Source: Candidatus Woesearchaeota archaeon
GTDB lineage: Archaea > Nanobdellota > Nanobdellia > Woesearchaeales > GW2011-AR9
DNA length: 6,019 bases
Direction of reading: 5' to 3'
Assembly: GCA_016203215.1 (NCBI GenBank)
Contig: JACQNF010000021.1
Coordinates: forward strand, 1-6,019
Made by a program: the position numbers and the translations under genes. How positions within the stretch are numbered: position 1 is the first letter of the stretch; every line of letters starts with the position of its first letter. Below, one piece after another: positions 6,004 to 6,019 of this stretch. A model generated the notes under the pieces. The model was not told the origin of the DNA, did not search any database, and was given only the letters and a program-made list of their open reading frames with translations.

Positions 6004-6019
6004 AAAATAGGCAGGGGAC

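Noticed and set aside
1..6019. CRISPR arrays, insertion sequences, tRNA or rRNA genes
   Set aside because: No regularly spaced repeats, no transposase-like protein, and no tRNA-like arm motifs were seen in any of the gaps on either strand.

Overview
The window looks like ordinary chromosomal DNA from an archaeon. All five genes that can be supported lie on the minus strand. The evidence for archaea is a 4-demethylwyosine synthase of the Taw1 type (not found in bacteria), an isoleucyl-tRNA synthetase of archaeal character, and AT-rich TATA-like boxes placed where archaeal leaderless transcripts need them. The Taw1 sequence and the small orphan proteins feel most like a DPANN lineage (Woesearchaeota-like), but that is an impression from memory and not a demonstrated placement.

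Reading in the direction of transcription, from high to low coordinates: 6003-5971 holds a weak hairpin plus T-run that may end an unseen upstream gene. A TATA-like box at 5960-5953 precedes a 90-codon orphan gene (5937-5665). Three bases later starts a 100-codon putative lipoprotein gene (5661-5359) whose ribosome binding site lies inside the 3' end of the first gene. A 120-base gap carries a small hairpin and the promoter of ileS (5238-2104, 1044 aa). Sixteen bases after ileS, and led by its own Shine-Dalgarno sequence, is a 218-aa protein with a small HRD...RCW...DD...LLPE-type N-terminal module joined to a glyoxalase/bleomycin-resistance (VOC) domain (2087-1431). A 196-base gap with a second promoter then leads to taw1 (1234-71, or more likely 1225-71). 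The last 70 bases hold only a pyrimidine-rich stretch that could be a terminator.

Functionally, ileS and taw1 belong to translation: one charges tRNA-Ile, the other makes the tricyclic base at position 37 of tRNA-Phe. They are separate transcription units here. The VOC gene is probably co-transcribed with ileS, but no functional link can be read from the sequence. The two small upstream genes form a tightly spaced pair of unknown role, with the second product probably anchored outside the membrane.

The most useful new observation is a shared promoter geometry: three TATA-like boxes lie 23 or 24 bases before an in-frame ATG. For ileS this is the first ATG. For taw1 and the 90-codon gene it is the fourth codon, so the first ATG of both open frames is probably upstream of the transcript. 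No CRISPR array, mobile element, rRNA or tRNA was seen, and I found no convincing evidence of a wholly new multi-gene system.
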